A DNA stretch of 49,811 bases from Candidatus Lumbricidiphila eiseniae (lineage in GTDB: Bacteria > Actinomycetota > Actinomycetes > Actinomycetales > Microbacteriaceae): NCBI GenBank assembly GCA_002529645.1, contig NAEP01000022.1:1-49811 (forward strand), read 5' to 3'. The notes under the pieces were generated by a model. The model did not search any database, had not been told where the DNA came from, and was given only the letters and a program-made list of their open reading frames with translations. This document shows positions 26,368-34,421 of this stretch, in pieces. Made by a program: the position numbers and the translations under genes. Position 1 is the first letter of the stretch. Each line of letters begins with the position of its first letter.

Positions 26368-26832
26368 ATGACCACGATTGACTTTGCGGTGGAGATCGCG
26401 ACCGCCCGGAAGTTCAGGCAGCGGGCAAGCTTGGATCAACTCGACTACCGGCGCGAGCTGTTGCGCCTGACTGCGCTCGGTGCAAGCCAGGTGCAGCTTT
26501 CCAGGGCACTCGGGATCAGCCAGCCCAGCCTGTCATCGGCACTAAAAACGGCGGCCAAGATTCCGCAGCCACGAGAGGGATTCTCCGGTGCGGATCCGTA
26601 TGAGCTGTGCCAGCGGTACGCCGTGGGCGAGCTGAGCCGTGAGAGCCTGGTAGACGAGCTTTCACGGTGGGACTACGTGACCGAGCCGGTGGGGGAGCGT
26701 GACTACTTTGACGATCTGCGATTCTCGGTACGGGGATCGTTCGATGACGTAGTGCAGGCACTTGATGATGACCTCATTGACAACGCGATCTATGACGCCG
26801 TCCTGGCGAATATCGCGTCCGGTCAGAGCTAG
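26368..26832 (+). CDS. HTH-domain regulator, antitoxin-like
   Basis: 154 residues. The helix-turn-helix is at about residues 30-60 (LTALGASQVQLSRALGISQP, then SLSSALKTAAKI). The C-terminal half is acidic (SFDDVVQALDDDLIDNAIYD), a layout seen in antitoxins that bind DNA with the N-terminus and a partner with the acidic tail. Start: ATG at 26368 with AGGAGG seven bases upstream; the in-frame GTG at 26359 overlaps that site. A perfect operator palindrome lies directly upstream. Two small genes follow. The family was not identified. Confidence 0.75.
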   Translation: MTTIDFAVEIATARKFRQRASLDQLDYRRELLRLTALGASQVQLSRALGISQPSLSSALKTAAKIPQPREGFSGADPYELCQRYAVGELSRESLVDELSRWDYVTEPVGERDYFDDLRFSVRGSFDDVVQALDDDLIDNAIYDAVLANIASGQS

Positions 26833-26868
26833 TGGCAAGTGAGGCTGTAGAGCAGCGAGGTCACGGTT

Positions 26869-27027
26869 ATGAATGGCGGAGTCACGGTCGCATCGGGCAA
26901 TCCCGCCGACTTGATTGCCGGCTGCCCCGGCACAAAAACCCTGGAAGATTTTTTTCTGGACGTGACGGGACTCTTGCGAGACAGCAAGATCCGGAGCGAG
27001 CCAGTCGAAACCCTGTTTGAGAGGTGA
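26869..27027 (+). CDS. Small protein of unknown function
   Basis: 52 residues: MNGGVTVASGNPADLIAGCP followed by KTLEDFFLDVTGLLRDSK and an acidic end. GCGAGG lies eight bases before the ATG, and the stop is five bases before the next gene's start. Third-position GC is high, consistent with coding. A competing frame starts at GTG 26832, overlapping the HTH stop as TAGTG, and reads a 62-residue Arg-rich protein; the 26869 frame looks more protein-like. No homology was recognised. Confidence 0.4.
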   Translation: MNGGVTVASGNPADLIAGCPGTKTLEDFFLDVTGLLRDSKIRSEPVETLFER

Positions 27028-27031
27028 ACCC

Positions 27032-27316
27032 GTGTCTAACTTCGCGAAAGCAGTGATCGCAGGCGTGCTCGTTGACGCATCCATACTTGTCATCGCACTT
27101 GTTGCATGCATTGGATACGCCTGGGTGTCGAAAGATGAAGTGACCATCCCCGGGGTATTCAGGGCATTCTTCACGACCGAAAACGACCTGCCCGCTCTCA
27201 ACTTCGAATTCAACGAAATCGGGATGCTCGTTGTTTTCCTTGCCATCGCTGTTCTCTCCATCTTCGGTTCACTACGGGGCTTCCGGAAGCGCGCACCACG
27301 GGTGTCACCACGGTGA
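27032..27316 (+). CDS. Small two-helix membrane protein
   Basis: 94 residues. Hydrophobic segments lie at about 7-30 (VIAGVLVDASILVIALVACI) and 65-83 (IGMLVVFLAIAVLSIFG), followed by a basic tail (FRKRAPR). The loop between carries acidic and aromatic residues. GTG at 27032 follows GAGAGG with seven-base spacing and lies five bases after the small gene at 26869, so the three genes from 26368 look like one operon. Its stop codon falls inside repeat H. No family recognised. Confidence 0.6.
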   Translation: MSNFAKAVIAGVLVDASILVIALVACIGYAWVSKDEVTIPGVFRAFFTTENDLPALNFEFNEIGMLVVFLAIAVLSIFGSLRGFRKRAPRVSPR

Positions 27317-27400
27317 GCTCCGCCGCCGCAGCGTTCACCAAAACTGTAGACGCGGCACTGGCTCGCCGCTAGCGTGAGCTCCGCCACCGCAGCGTTCACC
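27313..27400. repeat. CRISPR-like repeat pair H, 61-bp step
   Basis: GTGAGCTCCGCCGCCGCAGC with the following GTTCACC at 27313-27339 recurs at 27374-27400 with one mismatch. The ends GGTGA and TTCACC pair, giving a long stem. The first copy contains the stop codon of the small membrane protein gene. Confidence 0.9.
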
Positions 27401-27453
27401 GTCGCGCGGATAACGGTGCGCTTGTGGGCACGTGAAATCGGCACCGCTATGAC

Positions 27454-27690
27454 GTGGACACTCTGCTGGACACGTCAATCTCGCTCATACCGTTCTGCCT
27501 CGGCGTGTACGCGGTCGGGCGTGCTCTAAGAACGCACTGGATCGGCACCCATCCGCAAAGCCAGCATGTGTGGTGGGGATACCTAAAATGCTCAGCGCCC
27601 TCCGCATCTCGGGAACCCTGGGGTTCCTGACCATCGGCACTGAGTTCCTGCTCGGAATGGTGACGCTTTTCCTGAATGACAGGCTCAATC
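27454..27690 (+). pseudogene. Frame-broken small membrane protein gene
   Basis: Two frames look coding in succession. The first, from GTG 27454 to a stop at 27630, reads VDTLLDTSISLIPFCLGVYA and then GRALRTHWIGTHPQSQH. The second, from ATG 27588, reads MLSALRISGTLGFLTIGTEF then LLGMVTLFLND. Each has one hydrophobic helix, and adding one A in the CTAAAATG run at about 27583-27590 would join them into one two-helix protein. Either this is a one-base deletion (pseudogene), a sequencing error, or two coupled genes. No family recognised. Confidence 0.4.
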
Positions 27691-27691
27691 A

Positions 27692-27780
27692 GGACTCTCG
27701 GTGCGTTCAGGGGTTACCTGGCTATCCCACCGCCTTCGCCGGGCGATCTGTTGGACTCTCGGTGCGTTCAGAGGTTACCT
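27692..27780. repeat. CRISPR-like repeat pair I, 61-bp step
   Basis: A 28-bp repeat, GGACTCTCGGTGCGTTCAGG then GGTTACCT, at 27692-27719 recurs at 27753-27780 with one mismatch, separated by a 33-bp unique spacer. The second copy contains the stop codon of the histidinol-dehydrogenase-like gene (minus strand, stop at 27775-27777). Confidence 0.92.
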
Positions 27781-29094
27781 CCTGTAGGCCGACAACCTCA
27801 TGGTTGCCGTGGCGCTGTGGGCCGCCATACCCTCGGAGTCAGAGATTACCTGGACAGCCTTCGCCAATTCTGGCGTCGCCTCCCGAGAAATGCGCTGATA
27901 GGTGAGTGGCTTCAGGAAGCGGGACACCGACAAGCCCGCGCTGTGTTTTGCACCCCCCGCCGTGGGCAGCACGTGGTTTGTTCCCGCCATACCCTTGTCA
28001 GAATAGGCGACAGTGCTCCACGGTCCGAGGAAGATCGAGCCGTAATTGCGGAGGTGATCGTGGTACCACGCATCGTCGGCGGTGATGACCTCAAGGTGTT
28101 CTGGCGCGAGATCGTCCATCAGAGTAACGGCCGTTTCGCGATCATCGGCAACCGTGACCACACCGTAGTCTCGCCACGCCGGGCCCGCGATCGGTTCGGT
28201 GGCAAGCCCGCCCAGTTGGCGCTCGACGGCCTCGATCACCGCGCGTCCGTGCGACTCGGATGTTGTGATGAGGGCGGCAGGGGAATTGGGTCCGTGCTCG
28301 GCCTGTCCAAGCAGGTCGGCGGCGACCAGGTCAGGATCCGCCGTCTCGTCAGAGAGCACGGCGACTTCAGACGGTCCCGCGAGAAGATCGATCGCCACGG
28401 CACCAAACAACTGGCGCTTCGCTTCGGCAACGAACGCATTACCGGCACCAACCACCATGTCGACGGGTAGATCGCCAAGAAGTCCGTAGGCCATTGCCGC
28501 GAGCGCCTGAACTCCGCCGAGCACAAAGACCCGATCAACACCCGACAGATGGGCCGCGTAGATGACGGCGTCATTCGCTCCACCCTTCGGTTGCGGCGGT
28601 GTGCACGCGATAACGGTCGGAACACCGGCGGCTTTCGCAACGCCCACAGACATAAACGCACTCGCTGTGAGTGGAAAACGCCCGGCTGGCAGATAGGCAC
28701 CCACCCGTGCAACGGGAATGTAACGGACACCGGTGACCAGACCGGGGATGAGCTCTGTCTCGAAGTCAACCAGATGCGAACGCTGTGTCGTTGCGAACAG
28801 CGACGTGCGCTCAGAACCCAGTTCGATCGCCTCGCGCAAATCGTGGGGCAACCGGCTCCCACTCGAAGCAATCCGGGCAGAACTGAGCTCGAGCTCCGAA
28901 CCCTGCTGGTTGTCGAGTTGGCGTGCGTAGTCGAGCACCGCATCAATCCCCCGCCTCTGAATGTCCAGCAACATTGCTGAGACCGTCGCGATAACAGCAG
29001 GGTCGCGCTGGGCGGCCGGAGCATTGATGAGTGGGGTCTTGAGATGCCGGAATGCACCGTCAAGAGTGCGCAGAAGAGAGGGAGTGAATTTCAT
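27775..29094 (-). CDS. Histidinol-dehydrogenase-family NAD-dependent alcohol dehydrogenase 1
   Basis: 439 residues. Family residues are intact: the zinc-site Gln and His in LLGQAEHGPNSP, the catalytic Glu-His pair in LAPEHLEVI, the Asp region YSDKGMAGTNHVLPT and a C-terminal His in MAAHSATATMRL. The substrate region differs from true HisD, and the gene is not in a histidine operon. With a paralogue at 34422, it belongs to the side branch that oxidises small polyols or sulfonates (HpsN-like). ATG at 29094 was preferred over 29136. It is divergent from a LysR regulator 78 bp away, which probably controls it. Confidence 0.8.
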   Translation of the reverse strand: MKFTPSLLRTLDGAFRHLKTPLINAPAAQRDPAVIATVSAMLLDIQRRGIDAVLDYARQLDNQQGSELELSSARIASSGSRLPHDLREAIELGSERTSLFATTQRSHLVDFETELIPGLVTGVRYIPVARVGAYLPAGRFPLTASAFMSVGVAKAAGVPTVIACTPPQPKGGANDAVIYAAHLSGVDRVFVLGGVQALAAMAYGLLGDLPVDMVVGAGNAFVAEAKRQLFGAVAIDLLAGPSEVAVLSDETADPDLVAADLLGQAEHGPNSPAALITTSESHGRAVIEAVERQLGGLATEPIAGPAWRDYGVVTVADDRETAVTLMDDLAPEHLEVITADDAWYHDHLRNYGSIFLGPWSTVAYSDKGMAGTNHVLPTAGGAKHSAGLSVSRFLKPLTYQRISREATPELAKAVQVISDSEGMAAHSATATMRLSAYRR

Positions 29095-29172
29095 GTCTGC
29101 AGAGTAAGCCGAACACCAGCCCCCCCACAAGGCCATTGAATCCGATGTGTATCACAAGGTTACCCTATAGTT

Positions 29173-30099
29173 ATGACAATCGTGCAGCTCACAGCCTTTT
29201 TAGCCGCACTCGAGCACGGCTCTTTCACGGCGGCGGCGATGGAGCTTGACACCACCCAAGCCTCGGTTTCCGAACTGATCGCCCGCCTGGAGCGTGAACT
29301 CAATGCGGCGTTGTTCATCCGTGGTGGTCGCCGCCTTGTGCCGACAGATGCGGCGGTCACGCTGCGAGAGCACGCTGAGCGCGCGGTAAACGCGATCGCA
29401 AGTGGCGTGGATGCCGTGCGAGCGAACAATGCACTGGAGAGCGGCACCTGCACGTTCGGGGTGCTCCGGAACGCCGCGTACTACAACCTGTCTGATCTCG
29501 TCCAGCGCTTTCACCGGCGATACCCCGGTGTGATTGTCCGGTTGGTAGGACTGAACTCGTCGCTTGTGGCCGAATCGATCGCCGCCGGCGAGATCGAGGC
29601 GGGTCTTGTTGTTCTTCCCGTAGACGAGTCAGGACTGCGAATCCGACCCCTTTTCCGAGACGAGGTGCTCTATGCGTCAGCGAGACGGTCACCACAAACA
29701 GGATCGCTCTCGGTCGAGGAACTCTCGCGTGCCAAGCTCGTACTCTACGACGCGTACGCCGGCTGGAAAGATCCCACCCGGCGTCAACTCCTCGAACGGG
29801 CTCGGCTGAAAGGGCTGAGGATAGACCCCGCCATTGAGGTCGAGCACGTGGAGACCGCGCTCAGCCTCGTAGCAACGGGCGCAGCAGACACGATCGTGTC
29901 ACGCACCATTGCCGAATCCACGTCGTTCCCACCCGGTATCAACCTCACACCGTTCGACGATCCGCTCTTCGACACCATCGCCCTGGCACAACGGGAGAAC
30001 ACCGATCTGTCACCGGCCACCGCTCGCATCGCCGAACTCGCCGAACGCACCCTGTTGGCCAGAGTCGATGATCATGCCGGGCGCAGCCGCGCTGTGTAA
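29173..30099 (+). CDS. LysR-family transcriptional regulator
   Basis: 308 residues with the N-terminal winged HTH (VQLTAFLAALEHGSFTAAAM, then TTQASVSELIARLERELNAA) and an effector domain from about residue 90. Divergent from the HisD-type gene at 29094, the standard arrangement for a LysR activator and its target. Its 3' end overlaps the 3' end of the convergent nitrilase gene by 90 bp. Confidence 0.9.
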   Translation: MTIVQLTAFLAALEHGSFTAAAMELDTTQASVSELIARLERELNAALFIRGGRRLVPTDAAVTLREHAERAVNAIASGVDAVRANNALESGTCTFGVLRNAAYYNLSDLVQRFHRRYPGVIVRLVGLNSSLVAESIAAGEIEAGLVVLPVDESGLRIRPLFRDEVLYASARRSPQTGSLSVEELSRAKLVLYDAYAGWKDPTRRQLLERARLKGLRIDPAIEVEHVETALSLVATGAADTIVSRTIAESTSFPPGINLTPFDDPLFDTIALAQRENTDLSPATARIAELAERTLLARVDDHAGRSRAV

Positions 30100-30972
30100 C
30101 GCGCAACCCGGACCGCAGTGATAGAGATCCGGACGGCGATCGGCGAAAAGATCATTGTGCGGGGGGAACGATTTGTCACCGGAGGCGCGTAACACGAGGG
30201 TGACAACGGAGATTCCGGAGTCATCCGAAGTCGCCACTATCCAGCCGTCCTCGTCGATCACTGCACTGCCACCGGTCCAACTGACCCCGCGCTCCTCACC
30301 GTGTCGATCAGCGATGATGGTCGCTATACGAGACGACCTCGCCGCCGCCATGGCCTGAATCAGCTCAGGTGGATGCTCCGATTCTGGGCGGTGCACAAGC
30401 GGCCAGTTGACCGGAAGCACAAGGAGGTCTGCACCGGCAAGCGCGAGTCCGCGCGGAACCTCCGGGAACTCGCTGTCGTAGCAGATCGCTATTCCGACCC
30501 GCCCAAGCTCGGTCTGAAACACGGCACCAGCGGTCTCTCCGGCCGAGAACAGTGCGCTTTCCCTGCCCCACAGGTGTGCCTTGCGATAGTCACCTATGCG
30601 TTCCCTGGCAGAGAAGACAGCGGCCGAGTTGTACAGCGCCACGTCGTCACGACCGGCTGCGGTGGGAGTGGGGACAAGTTCAGCGTAACCCACAACGGCC
30701 ACAACCCCCTCTGGGATTTCTGCTGCCAGCCCCGCCCACACCCGATCAGAACGGGTGAGACCCGCACGCACGGCTTCATCCCTGTCGGTGAACACATAAC
30801 CGCTTGTGGCCAGTTCCGGCAGCACGATGAGGCTGGCCCCTTTCGCGGCGGCCGTCCGCAGCGCGATCCGGATCCGTTCGATGTTGCCCGCGACATCCCC
30901 CAGAACTATCTCGGGAGACACCGTCGCAACACGCAGCGTGCGTGTGCCCCGCTCCGTTCCAGCGCCGCGCAC
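30010..30972 (-). CDS. Nitrilase-superfamily carbon-nitrogen hydrolase
   Basis: 320 residues with the Glu-Lys-Cys triad: Glu in LIVLPELATSGYVF, Lys in DYRKAHLWGRE and Cys in VGIAICYDSEFPE. It should cleave a non-peptide C-N bond (amide, carbamoyl or nitrile). The last 35 or so residues extend past the usual family end and overlap the LysR gene in antisense. GTG start is seven bases after the bicupin stop, so it closes a three-gene operon with 30980 and 32185. Substrate unknown. Confidence 0.88.
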   Translation of the reverse strand: MRGAGTERGTRTLRVATVSPEIVLGDVAGNIERIRIALRTAAAKGASLIVLPELATSGYVFTDRDEAVRAGLTRSDRVWAGLAAEIPEGVVAVVGYAELVPTPTAAGRDDVALYNSAAVFSARERIGDYRKAHLWGRESALFSAGETAGAVFQTELGRVGIAICYDSEFPEVPRGLALAGADLLVLPVNWPLVHRPESEHPPELIQAMAAARSSRIATIIADRHGEERGVSWTGGSAVIDEDGWIVATSDDSGISVVTLVLRASGDKSFPPHNDLFADRRPDLYHCGPGCALHSAAAPGMIIDSGQQGAFGEFGDASGGR

Positions 30973-30979
30973 GGTGTGA

Positions 30980-32128
30980 TCAGTCGTCTTCTGTTGCGGC
31001 CAGCATCACACCGACCGGTGCCAGGTAACCATTGGGATCGATCATCCAGTCGGCTTCTCGAGCCGCGTCAACGACCTCGGGTGCCCAGTCCAGGTAGACC
31101 CGGTCATCCCCGGCGTTGATCACCAGAATTTCGCCCTTGTCGCTGTGTCCTGAATCAATGCACCTGAACGCACGCCAAGCACCCTCCGGCACGGAGAAGG
31201 AATCACCCGGACCTAGATCGATCGCGGTCGAGGGGTCGCCGTTGAGGGTGATCTCCCACCGCCCGGTCTTCACGAGAATCGCCTGCGCACGGTCGTGGCG
31301 GTGACGGAGCATCCCATTGTGTGCAGCCGCACGCACCCAGGCCAAGCTAAACGAGTGTGGCTCGTGCACTCTGGGCACCTGGCGGCGGTCCTCTGTCATT
31401 CCATAACCGATCGCCAGGGCGATGTCGGCAGCGCCACCCGGCAGGCACGCACACAGCAGTGCGTTGCTGCTGTACACACGGTCGCCGGGCTGGATCACAC
31501 GCTCTCGTAGCTGCTCGACGGAGTAATCGGTCAGAGCGTCGATGTAACGCTGCTGCATGGGTTTGATGAGAGCAACATTCTCGGGCACAAGATCACCCGC
31601 AACCGTGTCGATCAGCCGGTTGTCCGCCGTCAAATGCAGCCCGAAAGACTCGGCCTCTTTGAGCACGGAGGGGCTCCAGATGATCCCGCCGGTCACATCA
31701 CGCCCGAGCACCGTGTACAGGATGCCGTCATCAGGGCCTTCGTTGGTGAAACCGCGGAAGATCCAGGTTGGCACGGTGATGATGTCACCATCTGTGCTCA
31801 CATACTCACCCTGTTTTCCATCAACACCCCAGCGCAGTCGGAACTCACCGCCAAGATTGACGAACACTTCAGCGGTGAAATGCAGGTGCAGATTGTTCGA
31901 GATACCGTTGGGCATTCCCGCCGCACCGGTGTTGAATCCGTGATTCTCGGTGAGATTGACAACCTGTCTGGGGTTCTGCGACACACCCGCACCGATGAAA
32001 GCGTAGTTCTCCTTCTTGTCTGAACCCGGTGTGCGGCAGTCGATGAACGCGGCGTTACAGGCCACCCAGTCCGTTTTGCGGATCGTCCGACGTTTCAGTT
32101 CGGACGGATCCACGATTATGTCTGTCAT
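30980..32128 (-). CDS. Bicupin protein
   Basis: 382 residues with two cupin domains. The first (about 85-150) has HLHFTAEVFVNLGGEFRLRW and ITVPTWIFRGFTN. The second (about 270-345) has MLRHRHDRAQAILVKTGRWE and FSVPEGAWRAFRCID. The HxH pairs can hold a metal, so it may be a dioxygenase or isomerase, but the second domain has Gln in place of the usual Glu. ATG at 32128 follows AAGAAG. It lies between the SnoaL-like and nitrilase genes in one operon. Confidence 0.78.
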   Translation of the reverse strand: MTDIIVDPSELKRRTIRKTDWVACNAAFIDCRTPGSDKKENYAFIGAGVSQNPRQVVNLTENHGFNTGAAGMPNGISNNLHLHFTAEVFVNLGGEFRLRWGVDGKQGEYVSTDGDIITVPTWIFRGFTNEGPDDGILYTVLGRDVTGGIIWSPSVLKEAESFGLHLTADNRLIDTVAGDLVPENVALIKPMQQRYIDALTDYSVEQLRERVIQPGDRVYSSNALLCACLPGGAADIALAIGYGMTEDRRQVPRVHEPHSFSLAWVRAAAHNGMLRHRHDRAQAILVKTGRWEITLNGDPSTAIDLGPGDSFSVPEGAWRAFRCIDSGHSDKGEILVINAGDDRVYLDWAPEVVDAAREADWMIDPNGYLAPVGVMLAATEDD

Positions 32129-32184
32129 TGTGTTGACTTCTTTCTGTGTGGTGATGGAGTGGGTTTGGTTTGCGGTGACCACGG

Positions 32185-33165
32185 TCAGTAGATATTGCTC
32201 GGGCCGGCAGACACGTCGCCGCGCGCGCTCGCGATCTGAGAACGCAGAGCAATGTCATCCCACAGTCGCACCTCTTTGACGAGGGCATTCTTGTGGAAGG
32301 TGAACTGGGATATTCCGAGAACATCAACCGGTTTTCCGGTCAGGGGGCCGTAGTTCGCGACACCGGAGTAGTCACCCACGAATTTCCAGGTGATGGCGAC
32401 GCGGAGACCGGCGTAGCGCACGTCATAGTTTGTCTGGATGTCCCTCACCTCGAAGTGACCCGCGGGGAATGACTCCAGGAAACGCAGGAGAGCCCGCCGG
32501 TAGCCTTCCGGACGAATGATGACACGGTTTCCCGCGGTCAGCAAAACCAGATCGCGGTGGAAGAATTTCTCCACGCGCTGAAGGTCGCGCTCGTTCCAGA
32601 CGCTCTGGATAAGCTCTAAGACGGATTCCACTTCTGAACGGTATTCATCGGCACGCGGCCCTGAGTCTCCCCGCGTGATCGGGTCGGTCGGAGCTGGCTC
32701 TGTCCAGGAGCCGGTGTATCCACGAAACGCCTTGGCTCTGGCCAGCTCGTCGAGATCCTCACCCTGCCCAATGGCGTCGGCAAGCGAATCGCGAACGACC
32801 CACTCTTCGACCATACGTCCGCGGCGGTACAGGCAGTTTGCAATGGTACGGCTGTGCGACGAGGTGAGCAGGTGACCGGAGAGTACAAGGTGCGAGCTCA
32901 AAAATGCGTCATCGCCGCGCGCTTCCCAAATGACATCCTCTGCCTGTCCTGTGCGATCGGGGGTGGCTGAGATCCGCATCAGGGTTCCCTCAATGACCTC
33001 GTCTCGTGTGGTTGATGTGCCGTACGCTCCGTGCACGATCGAGTCTGGCTCGTAGTTCTCGCGAATGTACGAAATGGACCTGTCGACCCAGATGAGGTCG
33101 GTGACCTCCCGGATGAAATCGTCGGGGTCTGTGTACGGTCGGTAGGCAATCGGGTCAAGAGGCAC
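32185..33165 (-). CDS. Tandem SnoaL-like (NTF2-fold) protein
   Basis: 326 residues made of two NTF2-like domains: about 12-130 (IWVDRSISYIRENYEPDSIV, VVRDSLADAIGQ) and about 180-315 (LIQSVWNERDLQRVEKFFHR, then ISQFTFHKNALVKEVRLWDD). SnoaL-like proteins are small isomerases, cyclases or hydrolases acting in catabolism. GTG at 33165 is chosen because AAGGAG sits eight to ten bases upstream. First gene of the operon that includes the bicupin and nitrilase; its promoter region carries the LacI-type operator at 33236. Confidence 0.75.
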   Translation of the reverse strand: MPLDPIAYRPYTDPDDFIREVTDLIWVDRSISYIRENYEPDSIVHGAYGTSTTRDEVIEGTLMRISATPDRTGQAEDVIWEARGDDAFLSSHLVLSGHLLTSSHSRTIANCLYRRGRMVEEWVVRDSLADAIGQGEDLDELARAKAFRGYTGSWTEPAPTDPITRGDSGPRADEYRSEVESVLELIQSVWNERDLQRVEKFFHRDLVLLTAGNRVIIRPEGYRRALLRFLESFPAGHFEVRDIQTNYDVRYAGLRVAITWKFVGDYSGVANYGPLTGKPVDVLGISQFTFHKNALVKEVRLWDDIALRSQIASARGDVSAGPSNIY

Positions 33166-33193
33166 GTTCCACACTCCTTCGTTGGATGATCGG

Positions 33194-33249
33194 ATGCAGA
33201 TCGTCTGCATTCGGCACTCTGTTGTGTCTTCGTAGTGTATGCGTATGCA
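33194..33249. promoter_or_regulatory. Two dyads in the promoter of the SnoaL operon
   Basis: TGTATGCGTATGCA at 33236-33249 is the reverse complement of the operator motif found at 34393, 41346 and 41413. ATGCAGATCGTCTGCAT at 33194-33210 is a separate perfect dyad (7-bp arms, TCG centre) between the operator and the ribosome-binding site. The first is assigned to the LacI protein at 33316; the ligand of the second is unknown. Confidence 0.6.
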
Positions 33250-33315
33250 CAAGCGAAATGCAAGAGGGAAATTTGTTCAAGCAGTACCGCGGCAAGGGCG
33301 AATGGAGCCCAATGA

Positions 33316-34317
33316 TCACCGAGACATCGGAGCAGCGAGGGTGCCGCGCTGGATAAAAGCGGTCTCGAATTCGACGTGGGACACCTCTGAGCCGGGATTC
33401 TCAATCCTGCCGACAATCAAACCGGCCGCCGCTCTGGCCATGCCGACAAGATCGTACGCGATGGTGCTGAGTTCGATGATCGGCCAGTCGGCCGCGGGCA
33501 GATTGTCGAACCCGATCACGGAGAGATCGTCGGGAACGATCACACCGCCGCGCCGCGCCGCGTTCAACGCACCGTATGCGACGACGTCATTTCCGCAGAA
33601 AATCACGGTGGGAGGTCGCTGCAGGTTCAAGAGTGAGGTGGTTGCTTCATCGCCGGATACCGTGTTGAACGGCCCCCTTCGCACGTAATCCTGCTCGAGT
33701 CTCAGACCGCAGTCGGCGAGCGCGGCCCTGAGCGCGATTTCGCGAGCCTGAGCGGTGCTTGTGTTGCTCGGGCCCAGCACGGCACCGATGCGGGTGTGTC
33801 CAAGATCACGCACGGCAGTGGCGGCGGCCACAAAACCCGCAGTCGGGGCTGCGGTTGTGGCGTCAGCAGGAACAAACGATGCGGTTCGGTTGAAGTAGAT
33901 AAACGGGAGCCCACGGTCACGCAGACGTAATGGCGCAACAGAATCAACCGTTGTCGTCGCGAGTATCACGCCGTCAAGGCCGTTGGAAATCAAGCGCTCT
34001 GCGACGGTCTCATTGTCGACTGATTCCGTGTGCAGCATCAACTGGTAGCCGAGACGCTCAAGTTCCTGGTGCACCGGCGCGATGATGTGGGCGTAGAACT
34101 GATTGTCGAGGTCGGTGACAAGCAGGCCGATACGACGGGTGTGACCCGACGAGAGTGCACGCCCCGCCTCACTCGGCACATAACCGATGAGTGCAGCGGA
34201 CTCGCGCACTCGTCGCTTCGTATCCTCTGACACCCGGGGATCATCGCGCAACGCCCGGGAAACGGTCGGCTGAGAAACACCCGCAAGGCGCGCCACGTCG
34301 CGACTGGTGACCGCCAT
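33316..34317 (-). CDS. LacI-family regulator of the catabolic region
   Basis: 333 residues with the LacI headpiece at the N-terminus (VTSRDVARLAGVSQPTVSRA, RVSEDTKRRVRESAALIGYV, hinge RALSSGHTRRIGLLV) and a full sugar-binding domain ending DDLSVIGFDNLPAADWPIIE. ATG at 34317 follows GAGGG with five-base spacing. It lies between two divergently read catabolic operons. A shared operator motif before both, and before the importer at 41337, marks it as their likely common repressor. Confidence 0.9.
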   Translation of the reverse strand: MAVTSRDVARLAGVSQPTVSRALRDDPRVSEDTKRRVRESAALIGYVPSEAGRALSSGHTRRIGLLVTDLDNQFYAHIIAPVHQELERLGYQLMLHTESVDNETVAERLISNGLDGVILATTTVDSVAPLRLRDRGLPFIYFNRTASFVPADATTAAPTAGFVAAATAVRDLGHTRIGAVLGPSNTSTAQAREIALRAALADCGLRLEQDYVRRGPFNTVSGDEATTSLLNLQRPPTVIFCGNDVVAYGALNAARRGGVIVPDDLSVIGFDNLPAADWPIIELSTIAYDLVGMARAAAGLIVGRIENPGSEVSHVEFETAFIQRGTLAAPMSR

Positions 34318-34360
34318 GCATGCCCTCTTCCGTGGAACCTGACGAAAGTCTAACTGACCC

Positions 34361-34407
34361 TTGACCTGGCGTGCATACGAAGTCATACTTCTGACATACG
34401 CATGCAT
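34361..34407 (+). promoter_or_regulatory. Promoter and two operator motifs for the 34422 operon
   Basis: TTGACC (34361-34366), 17 bases, CATACT (34384-34389) is a good promoter. A partial operator TGCATACGA lies in the spacer (34372-34380) and a fuller copy, CATACGCATGCA, at 34395-34406 just after the -10, where a bound LacI protein would block initiation. AAAGGA follows, then the GTG start at 34422. Confidence 0.65.
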
Positions 34408-34421
34408 GAAAGGAAGTGCCC

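Noticed and set aside
26832..27020. 62-codon frame overlapping the HTH stop as TAGTG
   Set aside because: The overlap is attractive, but the product is Arg-rich and unlike a folded protein; the frame at 26869 has a ribosome-binding site and better codon use. Kept as an alternative only.
27830..27852. Possible third copy for repeat pair I
   Set aside because: Similarity is limited, the step is about 71-74 bp, and it lies in coding sequence.
27676..28470. Plus-strand frame through repeat I and the HisD-type gene
   Set aside because: Antisense to an intact enzyme gene and begins inside a repeat pair.
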